In this document: piece after piece, positions 10,456 through 22,672 of the stretch
Layout: each line of letters starts with the position of its first letter
How positions within the stretch are numbered: the first letter of the stretch is position 1
Assembly (NCBI GenBank): GCA_022376515.1
Contig: WTXI01000003.1
Span: 1,488,001-1,552,000 of the forward strand
DNA length: 64,000 nucleotides
Source of the DNA: Lactifluus volemus
Taxonomy: Eukaryota > Basidiomycota > Agaricomycetes > Russulales > Russulaceae
Direction: 5' to 3'
The notes under the pieces: model-generated
The model's input: only the letters and a program-made list of their open reading frames with translations
Database searches by the model: none
What the model was told of the DNA's origin: nothing
Position numbers and translations under genes: made by a program

Positions 10456-13400
10456 CTACATAGAAGCGAGACTCCCATACATCGCAATATCCTCTTCCCA
10501 TGGCCGGCTCAAGATCCTCTCGTTATTCCTGGTACTGTACAAGCTCACTGTGTCGGCCTTCTCCTCCTTGTCTCGCTTCCTGAGCTCCTCGGCGAGCCGT
10601 GCCTTGCGCGCACGCGCCTCGTCCTTTTTCCGCCTCTTTTCTTCCGCCTTTTGCGCCTTGGTCACCAACGCATCCTCACCACGTTTCGTCCGGCTTCCAA
10701 ACGGCCAGCCGAGTCCGCCACCACCCGTAGAGCTCGGAGGCGATGAGACCGCGGGCGAGAGTGAGCGCGGAGCGGCGGAGAGGAACGAGCTGAGAGAGAG
10801 AGGAGAGGAAAGGTCGTGTAACGATGATATCGTCGTCGTCGTCGTTCCCGTTGTGGCGGACGATGCACCGTTGAGGAGAAGACCAGTCACTGTTCCGGTT
10901 GGCGATTCCGTTCTGGGAAGGTAGGCCTCTAGTACGAGGGGGACCGAACGCGGAGTGATGGTAGCCGAACCGCCCTCATTCTCGTTGTGCACCATCGATG
11001 ATGGGTCGGGTCTGTCTACCCTTGTCAGGGACTGCGTACTCTTGGCCTCAAAAGGGTCCAAGGATAGGGAAGGTGAGTGATCCTCGGTGTCCCTAAGTTC
11101 GCTAATGGCTGCCAGATGATGAAGAGTTGGGTAAGTGGTTTCGGTGTAAACAAAGGAAGGAGCAGTAGGTGAGCTATGTGGGGGAGTGTAAAGGCATGAG
11201 TTTTGGCTGATAGCCGAGATGCTGGTCAGTGAGCTGTGTGATTCTGATGTCAAGGGTGGTGTCTCTGAACCCCTCTCTCGGAAAGAGGTAGGACGTCCCC
11301 GGGGGTGGAAGGAAGGGAGAGATGTTACTGGACGGACAGCCCTAATCCTCTGAACGTCATCCCTGTCTGATTCCGAAGAGGTAGCTGCAGAGAGCCTGAT
11401 ACTACTTCGTGCGATAGAAGATGGAGGGCGAACCACGTGACCCAATTGAGTGTTGACGCGAAGTCGACCACGTTCTGACTTTGAAGTCGCTGTCCGGCGC
11501 AGGCCATCCGAGTCGTCTGCCGATACCGGAGGACTGATTATGGGCGCGTGCAGTTCGGCAACGATTTCCCGCTCCTCAAACGCCTCATCAATCACGCTGG
11601 TGAGGTTCATCAAAGATTTGTCTTGCTTCCTTGGTTTCCTTGTTAGGAACAAAGGCGTGGACTTTGGCCCCGACACAGATCCGCGAGGCAAACTATTTGG
11701 GTCTTTAGTTGGACATTCTTCATCAATTACTCAACCATAGATTGATTCCGAGGTAGGCAGCCTACCATCTTTCGCACTTGTAGTCACACTTCCTTCCCGA
11801 ACAACCCCTCCACCACTCATCTGCTTCGGGTCGGATGGACGCATCAAGGCATCCGACATCCCCCTTGGACGCGCGGTCGGTGCTAGGTCCCCAGCACCGC
11901 CGCTACCTGGTCTACCATTCGTGTCAAGTGTACGACTAGGACCGCCTTCCCTGTCTTGACGTGGGCGATTTGATGGCCGTCTCTGGTTATACAGCTACAA
12001 AATAGAGTTATTCCATGTGAGAGATGAGCAGTTGTGCAAATGGAATGGAAGATACCATGACAGTTTTCAGCGCCCTGAGGACAATTGGTTACTTCCACCT
12101 TAACGCCAATATTAAGGCACATACCTTATTTGGAGGCTACGGCAACTACATAAAGTGGCAACTTCGTAGACACCGACAGAGGTGGAATTTGACAGCGCTC
12201 GATGCATGGCATGCTTGACGAGGGACTGCAGATGGAGAAGATCATAGTTGGTGGCCAATACTAGCAACGCACTCAGAACGGCGGGTGCGTGTTGTAATGG
12301 TGTAACGAGGGAGAGGGAATAAAAATACTGGACAAGGGCAAGTGTAATGGGGTAGGGTTCTGATAGGGTGAGTAAGCGTGGGGTAAGCCGAGGATCCGGC
12401 CTGGGCTCTTGTGTATGATTTGGAACATCCGGGAGAGCGACGTGCGTGGCGGAGAGGGGGAGGGTGTCGAGCGCTTTGGTAGCTGCTTGAAGGAATAGCC
12501 GTCGTTGCTCCTTAAACCACGGCCACCGGTCTTCAAGCAGCTTACGCGAGCATTTCACTCTACGGTTGTCGTCGCAGACAATCTCAAAGTCTGCCAGGAT
12601 ACCCTCTTCGAGAGCGGCAAGACCCATCTCCTGCATTCGTATATCCAATTCGAGGCTTGGCGGTTGATAGATACCAAAGGCTTCTAGGTCAATCATAGCA
12701 ATGTGGTCCCAACTGAGGAGCCGACGGTTGTAGTCGTCAACGAGATTTCCATGCCGATTGCCAAAGACGATGAATTTGTTGCCCTTGGCCCACAGGCCGC
12801 TGCGAAACCACGAGCCAGTGGTAAGTGTGCTACCGGGGTCGATGCGAGACCAGCTGAAATCAATGAGATTGAGTGCCCAAACGGAGAAGGATTGAAAGCT
12901 GTGCGCGAGGTACGTCCCGGCAATGATGAGGTGAGTTCCAAGAATCGCACCGGCAGGAAATCGCAAGCCCGGAGGGAAGGCGGGACCATTCATGGTTGAG
13001 GAGGCATCCCTGACGTTGAATTCACCATTGGGCAACGGCGTGAGTACTTCGAGTTCGCGTTTTACGTCAGTAAACTAGGAAAAGCCCGTTGGTAAGCAAG
13101 AGCTTGTAGTGAAAAGTAAAGAATGCACTTACGTTGTAATTGCTGTACAGATATATCTCGTTCGGGGAGTCGTCCGTAGGTTGTGCTGAATATGGAAGGT
13201 GAATAAGATTGTCTCGCGGTGTCAAAGCGGTTGCGGCAGACGAAGATGGTTGACCGGCATGGAAGAGTGGAGTTCCAGGTGCAGTAGAGGGAGAATGATT
13301 GCGCCCCTCCTCTTGTGGCAGGTGGACACGCAAGTCCGCGGACACGGCGACACTACGGTAGGTTCCACAGTGGCGGGGGTAATCACGCTTGAGTGCCCAG

Positions 13401-14048
13401 GACCTAGCGGTCAGGTCGAAAACATAAACGTCATCAAGCCAAACACTGTCCAAATCCTGACCACCAATGATAAAAAGTCTATCTCCGGAAACAGAGGAAA
13501 GGTGAGCATAGCGGGGTTTGGGAAGGGGCACGAAGGGGTTGTCCTTGAGGGACCAAGAGGGGGACATCCACCGCTTTGCAGGGATATCGTAGAAACAGAC
13601 ATCATTCAAGACACAGAGGTCTTCCGTGCTGTCATCAGCCTCTGGCTTTAAACCCATGCCGCCGAATATGATGAGATATTGGTCCCCTTTGGGAAACTGT
13701 CAAGGAGATGAAATACCCGAAGGACGCGGCACTCACAAGCATCCGCACTGTGAAAGTAGCGCTGAGCGGGGGTGGAGTCGTCGGCGGCGGCAGGAATCAT
13801 TTCCCAAGTTAAGGTCTTGAGATCAAAGACATACATGTCTGTGACCATCCTGCGTTCGGTCACCAAACGACCGCCCTAGGATGGGGAGGTGGGTTGAAGA
13901 AACGGGAGAAGGGAGGGGAATGAGGGCTCACATAGAGATAGACCTTGTCTCCCACTACAGTTGTAGATGCACCCTGTAAAGCCGAAATGAGGGTGGATGG
14001 GAGTAACACTGGGGGCAAAGCGTACGACAAGTTTTGGAGGAATGTCAC
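10456..14048 (-). CDS. Kelch-repeat and BTB domain protein with long disordered tail
   Basis: A large multi-exon protein. The N-terminal kelch propeller starts with the blade GASTTVVGDKVYLY joined across an intron to GGRLVTERRMVTDMYVFDL. It continues through DQYLIIFGGMG, GDRLFIIGGQDLDSVWLDDVYVFDL and AGAILGTHLIIAGTYL. A BTB/POZ-like region follows (EGILADFEIVCDDNRRVKCSRKLLEDRWPWF, with LVQYFYSLSLVTPLQHAPAVLSALLVLA and HAMHRALSNSTSVGVYEVATLC). The C-terminal 410 residues are Ser/Pro/Thr-rich. They end with a Lys/Arg/Glu helix (KAQKAEEKRRKKDEARARKAR) and a conserved-looking PWEEDIAMYGSLASM. The arrangement resembles fungal polarity regulators such as S. pombe Ral2, though assignment to that family is an inference. 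The start at 14048 (MTFLQNLSY) is the first plausible methionine and may be short. Confidence 0.8.
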
Positions 14049-14203
14049 CGGAAGTGTTTCTGGAGAAAGTTGTAAGATCAGAGACGGAGTGCATTGAGTA
14101 TATGCACTTTTTGCGCAAGACGCGCTCAGAGGAAAGAGGAAGGAGAGGACGGAATTCGATTGGGGGGGGAACGATGGTCGGACACGTCTATTGGGGGGGC
14201 ACC

Positions 14204-14234
14204 ATTAATTATTATTATTATTATTATTTATTAT
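14204..14234. repeat. (ATT)n microsatellite
   Basis: ATT/TTA trinucleotide run between the divergent kelch-BTB and PDX3 genes, preceded by two G runs at 14162-14169 and 14192-14198. Confidence 0.85.
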
Positions 14235-14492
14235 CGTCATGGCTCATCATCAGCCGCTGATCCCTTTTCCCGACTTGTACCTTGCGATACCTTTATTGTA
14301 AATGTTGTAGCCAACTCTCTGCCTTTCTCGTCCGAGCCCGCAACGCCAGTTGCCGTAAAGATGGATTCTCCTTGCTTCTTCCTTGCTTGCTAGCTCAATC
14401 AACCACAAATAGCTGCATCCTGTAAATATAGAAAGAGCGTTGGTTGCCATCCCCTTCTTCGCCTCTCTTCAAACTCCGCCTCATCTTCACAC

Positions 14493-15241
14493 ATGGACAA
14501 CGCTATCGAGCTCTCTCCTGACAAGATAACAATAACCGTCCTTGCTCACGAACAATACGATAATCCGGATCATCTTTCCCCCTCAACCGTTCCTACCAAC
14601 CCTCTTGATCTCTTCCGCCAATGGTTTACGTCCGTGCAAGGCTCCGTACGTGAGCCAGAGGCGATGGCTCTGTCAACCGCCTCCGTACACGGTATCCCAT
14701 CCACTAGGATCGTACTTCTCAAGGAGGTTGACAACCGTGGCTTCATCTTTTACACTAATTACGACTCTCGCAAGTCACGCGAGATGGATGCAAACCCGTA
14801 TGCATCACTGTCCCTCTACTGGCGTGAGGTACATCAACAGGTCCGCGTCGTCGGTCGAGTCGAGAAAGTCTCCAAGGAACAGAGCGAGGCGTACTTTCGT
14901 AGTCGCCCTCTGGGCAGCAGAATCGGTGCCTGGGCTAGCCATCAGAGTGCAGTCATCGCAGAGGGCGAACTTGATCAGAAAGTCAAGCAGATAGAGGAGC
15001 GTTTTGGCGTAAATGAGGCAGATATCCCTCTCCCAGATCATTGGGGAGGCTGGAGAGTCCTACCCAGGTCGGTACCGATCAATCTACCCATCGCTCCACC
15101 CCTCGGCTAAACCTGCGGTTCAGCGAAGTGGAGTTTTGGGTTGGAAAACCCTCACGATTACACGATCGGATTCGCTACCTTCGTAGGGAGTGCTCGCCAG
15201 CAGATTCACCAGAGTGGACAATAGAGCGCTTGTCGCCCTGA
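14493..15241 (+). CDS. PDX3: Pyridoxamine 5'-phosphate oxidase
   Basis: FMN enzyme that oxidises pyridoxine or pyridoxamine 5'-phosphate to pyridoxal 5'-phosphate, the last step of vitamin B6 salvage. Exon 1 (14493-15067) carries [48 protein letters not shown] and [20 protein letters not shown] 56-nt GT..AG intron (15068-15123) joins GGWRVLP to [19 protein letters not shown], then the terminal EWTIERLSP. The substrate/FMN-binding arginines and the carboxyl-terminal ERLSP are those of the family. About 230 aa, the normal size. No frame breaks. Divergent from the kelch-BTB gene. Confidence 0.95.
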
Positions 15242-15610
15242 TGTCATCACTTGATACCTCAACTCCTCCCCTCCTGCCGTTCGAGGCAGTGCCCACTCGG
15301 GGACTAAGCGAGTCTAGCTGCCCGTTTGGACGCATCATGATATTCTGGTGCCTGGGTTGGCAGAGTAGAAATTTGAAATTTACTGGTGGTGCTGCCAGCA
15401 CCGTACGCCCAATGTGATCCTGCCCTGTAGAGTCACGATTGTAATCGGATATCAATTCATTATGATATTATGCTGTATGGTAGTGTCTCATCCCCCGAAA
15501 ATCATCCAATGGCCATCCGTCCTGATGTACAAAAGGAGGGACCGAGCAGATATTGAAGCCATACAATAGGGTTAGGAGGACTTGAGTCGGAAAAGCCACT
15601 AAGCACGTCG
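15242..15610. other. Short intergenic region
   Basis: 369 bp between PDX3 and the next gene on the same strand. It should contain the PDX3 3' UTR and the next promoter. No other feature seen. Confidence 0.5.
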
Positions 15611-16109
15611 ATGTTTAGGCCCATTCGTTCATCGCCAGCGCATCCTCTTTTGAGACGGTGTGTGGTGAAGTATTCCTCTCAAAAAGTTACCCCGAAGGCT
15701 AGCAAAGACCGCCGGGAGGACACTCCATCCGGCTCACGCCCTACGCCATGGGTATATAGCACTTCTGTAGGGCTACGGCTCGTCCTCATCCCCAGTGCGT
15801 GCATCTCTACTGAATTGGTCGCCGCGCACAGTACAGCTCAAGAAAATGTTGCAAAGGTGGCCTACTTTATGCCGTGTTCTTTGCCGACTTTGGAGACCGA
15901 GAACATGTCTTTATGCCTGTATGTTCTATCATCGCTCTGCTATATAGTCTGATTCGAACCATTTGCTGTTACGAAAGCCACGGAGATGGCTTCAACGCCA
16001 GCGGGACGCATTTTTCTCCATCACGCCCGAGGAAAGGAGGCTGGTAGAAGAGTCCTCAACCAGCCAGATCCGCGAGCGAAGCCTCGCAGGCGCCTCCTCC
16101 GAAGGATAA
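15611..16109 (+). CDS. Small putative mitochondrial membrane protein
   Basis: A three-exon gene too fragmented for simple ORF finding. Exon 1 (15611-15794) encodes a basic N terminus (MFRPIRSSPAHPLLRR) and ends in VGLRLVLIP. A 62-nt intron (15795-15856) joins it to GLLYAVFFADFGDREHVFMP, and a second intron (15919 to about 15977) joins to PRRWLQRQRDAFFSITPEE and the end LAGASSEG (TAA 16107-16109). The spliced product is about 125 aa. The hydrophobic run LRLVLIPSGLLYAVFFA spans the first splice and looks like one membrane segment. The basic leader suggests mitochondrial import. I recognise the D-F-G-D-R-E-H-V-F motif only as part of uncharacterised agaricomycete small proteins. No function is known to me. 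Confidence 0.65.
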
Positions 16110-16363
16110 TCTATGCTGCGTGGGAGAGAACATCCCTCTGTCACCCACTCATTCTTTTTTTTTTTTTTTGATAACCGAGTAATACTACGCTTGATGCTGT
16201 CGCGTCAAAATAACAAAAGAGGGTAGTTTACGGTCAAATGTGTCGTATCAAGTGAATTGCACTTGTGTGTACTAGGCGCTCTATAAGCGTCGTACAAGAT
16301 GCCGCTTTCACTCGTGGGGAGTTTGAAAACAAACCTTGTCATGATAAACTGTGCAGCTGAGCG

Positions 16364-18098
16364 ATGCAGACAACAGCAACGGACCCTTCTTCACCCACGA
16401 CCACCCCCTCTCAGGACGTTGATCATGATTCCCGGACGACGGACGGGTCAGGTGAGTTCAAAGCCTCCAGCGAATGTACTACAGGTGGTAAAGCGCCGTT
16501 AATGACATTTCTTCCCGCCTTGTGTAGTCAACCCTGAACGCCATGCTCTCAAACGCGCCTACTTGACACTACTCCCTCATTCTCAGCTGGTCGAGCTTTG
16601 TCTCGCCTTTGAGGCGTATTCCCCTCTGCACGTTAAAAATTCTCTATGGCCGACGGATCTTGCTGCCGCAGTCGCCGAGCTGCAATCGCCAGCGGCTCAA
16701 CAACAAAAGGACGTCATATCTGGTCCGGTAGCAAATGCTACACACCCTGAAACAGGCTCGCGTCCGTCAGATAACACCGACGAACCGTCAGTGTCACAAG
16801 AGACGCAACCTGTCCCTTCTACGTCCTCTGCCGCACCCGCTGCAACCGTGTCATCTCAGGGACCATATCCTCATACACCGTACGGCTATCCATCGACACA
16901 GTCACCTCAAGCCTATCCACACTCGCCCTACTATCCTCCACTGAGCTACCCGCCTCACCCTTCCGCACCATATCCTCTCGCAGGCTTCCCGCCAATGCAC
17001 ACACCATTTCCCCCAACCCATTCTTCTAACCCCCCTTTCTCGATCCCTCATAATGGAGTTCTTGCTGAGGATTTACCAAGCTACGAGGATATGCTGGTGG
17101 AGGCCCTGACAGAGTTGGCTGAATCTGATGGTTCAGCGCCAAAATCTCTATTCACGTGGATGGCCTCACGGTATCCTCTACATACTAATTTTCGGCCGTC
17201 GGCCAGCCAGGCATTACAAAAAGCGTTCAAGAGAGGACGATTAGAGAAGGGCAGCAACGGCAAGTACCGGTTGAATGCGAGCTGGGATGGGGGTTCGGTG
17301 GGTTCGATACGCTAGGTTCTGATAGCAAACTCGCTCACGAATTTTTTTTTGTTTCTGTTTCAGACATCTAGGCGGACAACACGTCGACCTCAGACCATTG
17401 GGCACTCCGCATTTCCGGCGTCTAGTGGTAATCCCGCTACGTCGCCCTTCACACACTCCCCGCTTTCCCACCCTACCCGTAATGGTCTGCCTTGCGTCCC
17501 ATCAGCGCCTACTCCTGACACAGCACAAGGCAAACCCCCATCATATCACCCTTACCCGTATCAGTACCCGACCGCCACCTCGTATCCCGGATATGCACGA
17601 CCTGCGCCACCTCATGTATCAAAGGGCGAGTCCTCTGCCGAGCAACAGCCTGCTGCGGCTGTATCTAGCGTCCCAACCCAGACAACTTCAGGGGAGGACA
17701 ATACAACCAATGATGACGTCGGAGAGGGCAGCGATGCTTGGGAAGCTGCGCAGGCGATCCTCAAGGCTATCAATTTTGGCTCGTTCATGCAGGTCGCGGC
17801 TAACAAGCCGGCAGTTGCTTCATTTGGGCAACTGTCGAACACGACCAATTCGGGTCACATAGGGGCTGCGCCTGACGGAGCGCTGGCTTCGGCACCCTAC
17901 ATAAACAGTAGAGTGGCTGAAGTCGGTGCAGTCACGAGCTCCTCGGTTCACGTTCTCTCGGATCGGGACCGAGCTTCACTACAGGCGCAACTGGCTCTCC
18001 TCGCCGCGCAACTCGCAGAGATAACTGATGATACTCTTGTAAGTGACCTGAATGGCGCCGAGGAAGATGATGGTACGGCAGGAGAAGAAGGGGGCTGA
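16364..18098 (+). CDS. Linker-histone (H15) winged-helix domain protein
   Basis: Exon 1 begins MQTTATDPSSPTTTPSQDVD (ATG 16364). A 76-nt intron (16452-16527) leads to NPERHALKRAYLTLLPHSQL and a helical segment VELCLAFEAYSP. A Pro/Tyr-rich spacer follows (16850-17050). Then comes an H1/H5-type winged helix (about 17080-17290: SYEDMLVEALTELAESDGSA, KSLFTWMASRYP, SASQALQKAFKRGRLEK, GKYRLNASWD). A 66-nt intron (17298-17363) leads into a basic SRRTTRR patch and a second low-complexity region, with a leucine-rich helix (RDRASLQAQLALLAAQLAEI) near the end. Unlike canonical H1, the basic tail is short and the domain sits mid-protein, so it may be a chromatin regulator rather than a bulk linker histone. 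A GTAAGT at about 18040 could be an unused or real splice donor, so the last 20 codons are uncertain. Confidence 0.8.
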
Positions 18099-19288
18099 CA
18101 TGGGACCCATTCTCGTATTTATGAGCTGCCATAGCCCAAGTAGCTTTACCATGGTTGAGTGTTTCCGCAAGCCGCAAACTGAATATTATGCCGAACTGAG
18201 GTTGATTGACACTGAGCGCAGGCGCAGGCGCAAGGTTCGGCTTAGACGCCGGGTAAAGGGGGGAGGCAAACTCTGCCGTTAAAATTGAATTGCAATACTT
18301 CCCACGCAGGCGTTCTGTTTCCCCTCTTCTCCCCTTGACTAACACCAAACTGTGCATGCGTACCTGTGTCACTGTCAAACCTTCTATCTGATAATAGTCA
18401 ATCAGACTATTTGGGCGACACATTCGAAGGTGAATCGTTGTCCCTATACGCGTGCAACCATGGGTGCGTGCGTCTATGAATGAGGAAGCGAGGGCTCCGC
18501 GAGCACCAGTCGTGTCTGAGAAGGAGCAAATTTGAAGCCGGACAAACCCCACAAGGTGAACGTTTTCTCAACAGCCAACCTCACTGTGAATTTCCACAAC
18601 TATATTTGACATGACCGACAGGGATTTCAGAGGGGTCAACTGTTGAGAGAGAGGTATGACAGCTGCCGAGATGGATGGCAACGTCCCAAAATGTTAATAG
18701 GGACGCTGATTGTGACCAATATGTGACAGGAATGTCAAAAAAATTTGCAATAACCACCTACTGACAGCAGCACAGGGTCCACACAAGATGGCGGGTGACC
18801 TGATAATTTATTCTATTTTGGTCGAAGGTTGGATAGATTTAGTAACTTGGACAAGATAGAAATTTCTGTTTGATACCGCATCATGGCCGAAAGACACGGC
18901 GGTTCAAATTGCTTTGACCATTTAAGGGGCGTGACAGAGAGTTGTCAGATCTGAGATTAATACATATTCAACACTTTCTGCAAATCACGAGATGGTACTT
19001 GTTTTACAATTCATGGCGAGGGGGCCCAGACAAAAAAAAACACGACATCAGTTCTGTTTTTATTATGTTCTTTCTCAAGCCCTGACATCTGTACGCTCCC
19101 CCTCCCTCACTCACTGGCTCTCCCAAAGGACGCTTTGTCCCTCCTTCCCTCCCGGGTCCGTCTCTGATCCCTCGCACGTCGACCTGCCGTAGGTCCTACG
19201 GTGTGTGTCTTGCGCTGGAGCAGAGCCTGGCTTGCTGTTGCCACTACCGCCGCCCCTCCCACCGAGGGCGTTCCGCTCCACCACTTCC
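18099..19288. other. Intergenic region without recognised gene
   Basis: Holds a 206-codon minus-strand open frame (17932-18552) that overlaps the end of the H15 gene, is rich in Arg/Leu without any family motif, and is probably chance. There is AT-richer DNA with several TGACA elements at 18600-18960 and a pyrimidine-rich promoter-like stretch at 19090-19290 leading to the next gene. Confidence 0.5.
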
Positions 19289-21164
19289 ATGTCTGCTTCT
19301 CATGCTGTCCCACTATTCATTCCCCCTTCGACCGTATTTGCCGCTCTGAACGCGGTGGAAATGTTCGTTTGTGGACTTCTCTCACCCGTGTTCTCTCTTA
19401 TCTCTGGTGGCTTACATTTGCCTTTGTTGTTCTTGTCCGGTTTCGTTGCAGTGGACGCCACAGCATCATCGGTACGTCTTGCGTTTGGATCAATCCCGGA
19501 GTTTAGGCTCATGATGAATAAACTGGGCGTACTTTTGAAGCTGCTTGTACGTTGGCCTCGTGGCCCTTCGTTCTTCCCCAATGCACACGCGCTCATTATT
19601 CGTTTCCAGACACCATCCTGTTTTATGATTGGATCATTTCGTTCGTCGATTCTTGCCACTTTTTTCAATCCTTTTTTTGGTTCATATCTTTTGCTTTTGG
19701 CGCTTAGGCTCGACGACGAGATGTCCCTTGTGATTCCATTTCTCCTCTTTCTGCTGGGATATCTCGTTAATTCACCCACAGATATACCCTGCATCATGGA
19801 ATTCTGTGAAAATCGCGTATTATTTCTGCCGCTACTTTCCACTGCTCGTTTCACCGTTCCACATTTGGGGCTTGGTCACGAACCATGATCGAAGCACATG
19901 TCACACCTACTTTCGTGCTCTCTATACTTGTGCAATGCCCACAGTGCGCTCATTCCTACTTCCTCGTGTGATATTTGCTCATTCGAGGGCATATATAGAT
20001 GCTGTCAGCGCACTGTAAGCTTAATCTAATCCACCCTCACATTACACGCATATATTCACTCGTGAGGGTCCAGTCATTCTCATGCTACGTTCATATGCTT
20101 TCTCTGGGAGGAAGAGACTCGTTCTCGTCGTACTTTCTGCCTTTTTTTCAACTCTCGTTGGTGTCGTTCTTTGGGTGATGAGTGTCCAGCTACACTGTCT
20201 GTTGTTCTCACTTACATTTATCGGCTGTTCACTAATCCTTGGATGGAAACGACAGTGTCAAACATATTCATCATCACGACGCAGAGTGGCTGCTTCGCCA
20301 GCACGAACGCCAAACCGGTCCCGAGTCCGCATATTGGTGCCTATCAACTAGGAGTGCGTTCAAAAAAGATTAAGATTTTGTAGCTTGTTCGATTACTAAT
20401 ATTTGACTTCGGACAGCTCATATCCGTAAGACATCACACGCCTATTGTGGGTGCGGTCGCACAGCCTGACGTCGCGTCTTAGGTACTGGCAGCTTTATTT
20501 GACTGCATCAACATGCTCATGGTGATCCGCGTAAGTTCCTCCGTCCCTTGACATGATATCCCTTTTGAAATCTGAAACCATTAGCATTGCATTCGAGAAC
20601 GCAGTACCCTCGGACCATTGGGCCAGAGCTTCCTGAAACAGGGCACGCTTGATCCGCTGGCATCATCGCGAACCCAGTCGGCTAACGTTTACTTCCATAG
20701 GAGTTTTCGTATACGTCATAATGACGGCCATGAATGGCTTGACCATCGGAACATATTTCACGTAAGAGAACGCGCTCAGTCGTCGACGTCTGGCCATGGC
20801 TGAGAACCCCGAACTTGTGCAGCCCACATCTGTTGATGCAGGGTATAGGTTCTTGGTTTGCTTACAACGTACCCTCCGCCCTGGTAACAGTCTCTCGCCA
20901 TCTCAGCGAAGTACCCTTTCTGATGAATCCCTTCTAGTCATGCAGGCTGTGAGTCCTTCACTGATCTTCATCCGCGACTTGGAGATATATGATTCTACCA
21001 GTGTCCTTTTGCTTCGCCGGAAAGTGTGTCCAACAGAGACAGAGCTGGATGATAAGTACTCCAACATGATCAACGAAGCAATCGAGATGATCCCCGCGGG
21101 ATCACATCCCGAGGACACGATAATTAGTTCGATACGTTTCGAGCGGGTTGATTCGCAAGCATAG
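19289..21164 (+). CDS. DUF6533-type multi-span membrane protein
   Basis: An agaricomycete-specific seven-span-like membrane protein, strongly interrupted by introns. Recognisable segments in order are: TILFYDWIIS (about 19610), spliced to LDDEMSLV (about 19710); SVKIAYYFCRYFPLLVSPFHIWG (about 19800-19875) and RALYTCAMPTV; LMLRSYAFSGRKRLVLVVLSAFF then VVLWVMS (20080-20190); TQSGCFASTNAKPVP and HIGAYQ (20275-20350); AALFDCINMLMVIR (20490-20530), intron, HCIRERSTLGPLGQSFLKQG; VFVYVIMTAMNGLTIGTYF (20705-20760). The cytoplasmic tail includes LQRTLRPGNSLSPSQR and ends at 21164. The D-E-(x)4-5-W / K-x-x-Y-x-x-x-R-Y region is the DUF6533 hallmark. The first exon (19289) and the exact splice sites in the first 300 bp are uncertain. 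Function unknown. Confidence 0.65.
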
Positions 21165-21441
21165 GAAGCGAGGAGAACCCCCCTCGTTCATGAAGCGTAC
21201 TTTGGATGGTACTGTGGACGGGCACTATCGCACCGTGAACCACACGTTGCAAGTTCCGGTTTCCCAAGGAGCCACAAGGGCAGGAGGGTGCGAGACGTGT
21301 TCAAAATCAGTGAAATCATATTGACATTATTACAGAAGAGTGTGTGCAAAAAGTCACGGAGATGGATAGGGAGACCAAGAAACGTTAAGAAACCCAATCA
21401 AGTCCGAACGCCTGGAATCAAACCCCGCTACATTCATGGAC

Positions 21442-22057
21442 TTAGTTGATCTTCAGCAGCTCCACTTCAAAGCGCAAAACAGAGTTTGGTGGGATGACGG
21501 GTGGAAACCCACGAGCTCCGTATGCCTACAAATCGCTTCAGAACACTAGCTGTATCTGGGTGTAAGCTTACGTACGTAGTCAGGCGTTACCGTAAGAACC
21601 GCTTTTTGACCAAGGGAAAGTTGGGGAACGCCTGGCGGAAGTGACTCGACTCAATTTAAACATATCGGAGAAGGGTAAGCGCAGAGTTGCATACCCTCGT
21701 CCCATCCTTTGATCACTTGGCCAACGCCGATCTTTGTAACAAAAGGATCGTTCCTGGATAAAAGTCGTGTTGGCGAATGCTAGAACTAAGAAAGATGGAG
21801 TTGGCCTGTACCGATCCCGACTAGAGTCGAATTTCTTTCCGTCTGTGAGAGTGCCGACGTAGTGAATGGTGACGTTATCTGAGATGGATATAGGGTTAAT
21901 AACTATATGAGGATGGATGAGAGAGGAGCGGATACCACCGCGCTTGGGGAAGGTCATGCCGTCCCCTGGTTTAATAGTTTCGACTGTGACGCCCTACGGC
22001 AGAAGGTGAGGCGGGGAAGGGGACGGGGAAGTGGGCAGGATCCATGGTGCTTACCAT
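21442..22057 (-). CDS. FPR1: FKBP12-type peptidyl-prolyl isomerase
   Basis: Cytosolic cis-trans prolyl isomerase, the receptor of FK506 and rapamycin in fungi. The start ATG (22055-22057) is followed at once by a GTAAGC donor, so exon 1 is a single codon. Exon 2 reads [19 protein letters not shown]. Later exons give [59 protein letters not shown] and [21 protein letters not shown] with TAA at 21442-21444. The binding-pocket residues expected for FKBP12 are present: Tyr in HYVG, Asp and Arg of DSSRDR, Val-Ile and Trp of GQVIKGW, Tyr of DYAYGA and Phe of RFEVELL. About 108 aa, the usual size. Intact. Confidence 0.93.
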
Positions 22058-22645
22058 GGTAAGAGAACTCAGCGGCGGGGGACGATGGGTGACAATGATG
22101 GACCGAGTTTATATAGGAAGCAGGGGCCGGGGCGTGGTGGCTGCTGCGAGAATATCTCGATTGTTATTTGTGTTGGAAAAAGTGGAAAAAGGACGCGTTT
22201 TAATTCAGTTTTTTTTTTTTCCACTTTCTCTTATCGATTGTCGATTGTGTCTTTTTACCACTTTCCGCCCCCTTCCACTTCCCCCCGCCCCTGTGCGCGT
22301 CCTCCCAATCGATAAAAACTCCGACAAGTTAATGAAATGATAAATAGGTTTTCTCTTTTTTTATGCTTAAACACGGCGGCGTTACATCTTCATGACAATC
22401 ACCTCCTCGATACGGGCGATCTCAGACAGAGATAAGGTGTTGGTAGCGCCCAATCAAAACTCGAGAGAACCCGTCCAAAATAGAAGGCCGAAGGGCCCTG
22501 ACTAGGCCTCAAACTCCCGAGACGCCCATCGGCGGAAGGGGGTGAGGAAAGAGAAGCGGGGAGATTAGAACGAGGTGAAGCAACATGTGATGTTGATGTT
22601 GTGATTGCGTGCGGTGGGGGTGGTGATAGAACTGATAAAAAGAAT

Positions 22646-22672
22646 GACAATAATAATAATAATGATAATAAA
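22646..22672. repeat. (AAT)n microsatellite
   Basis: AAT units with one GAT interruption in gene-poor DNA. Confidence 0.8.

Noticed and set aside
15940..15970. TGATTCGAACCA resembling a tRNA T-loop (B box) on the minus strand
   Set aside because: Lies inside an intron of the small membrane-protein gene; no A box or acceptor stem at the right distance.
17932..18552. 206-codon minus-strand open frame
   Set aside because: Antisense to the end of the H15 gene and its downstream DNA; no motif, biased to Arg/Leu as expected from reverse reading of a coding exon.
19300..19854. 184-codon minus-strand open frame
   Set aside because: Antisense to the DUF6533-type gene; composition is a reverse reading of its hydrophobic codons.
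21390..21430. GGTTTGATTCC-like B box on the minus strand
   Set aside because: No cloverleaf can be folded around it; downstream of FPR1.
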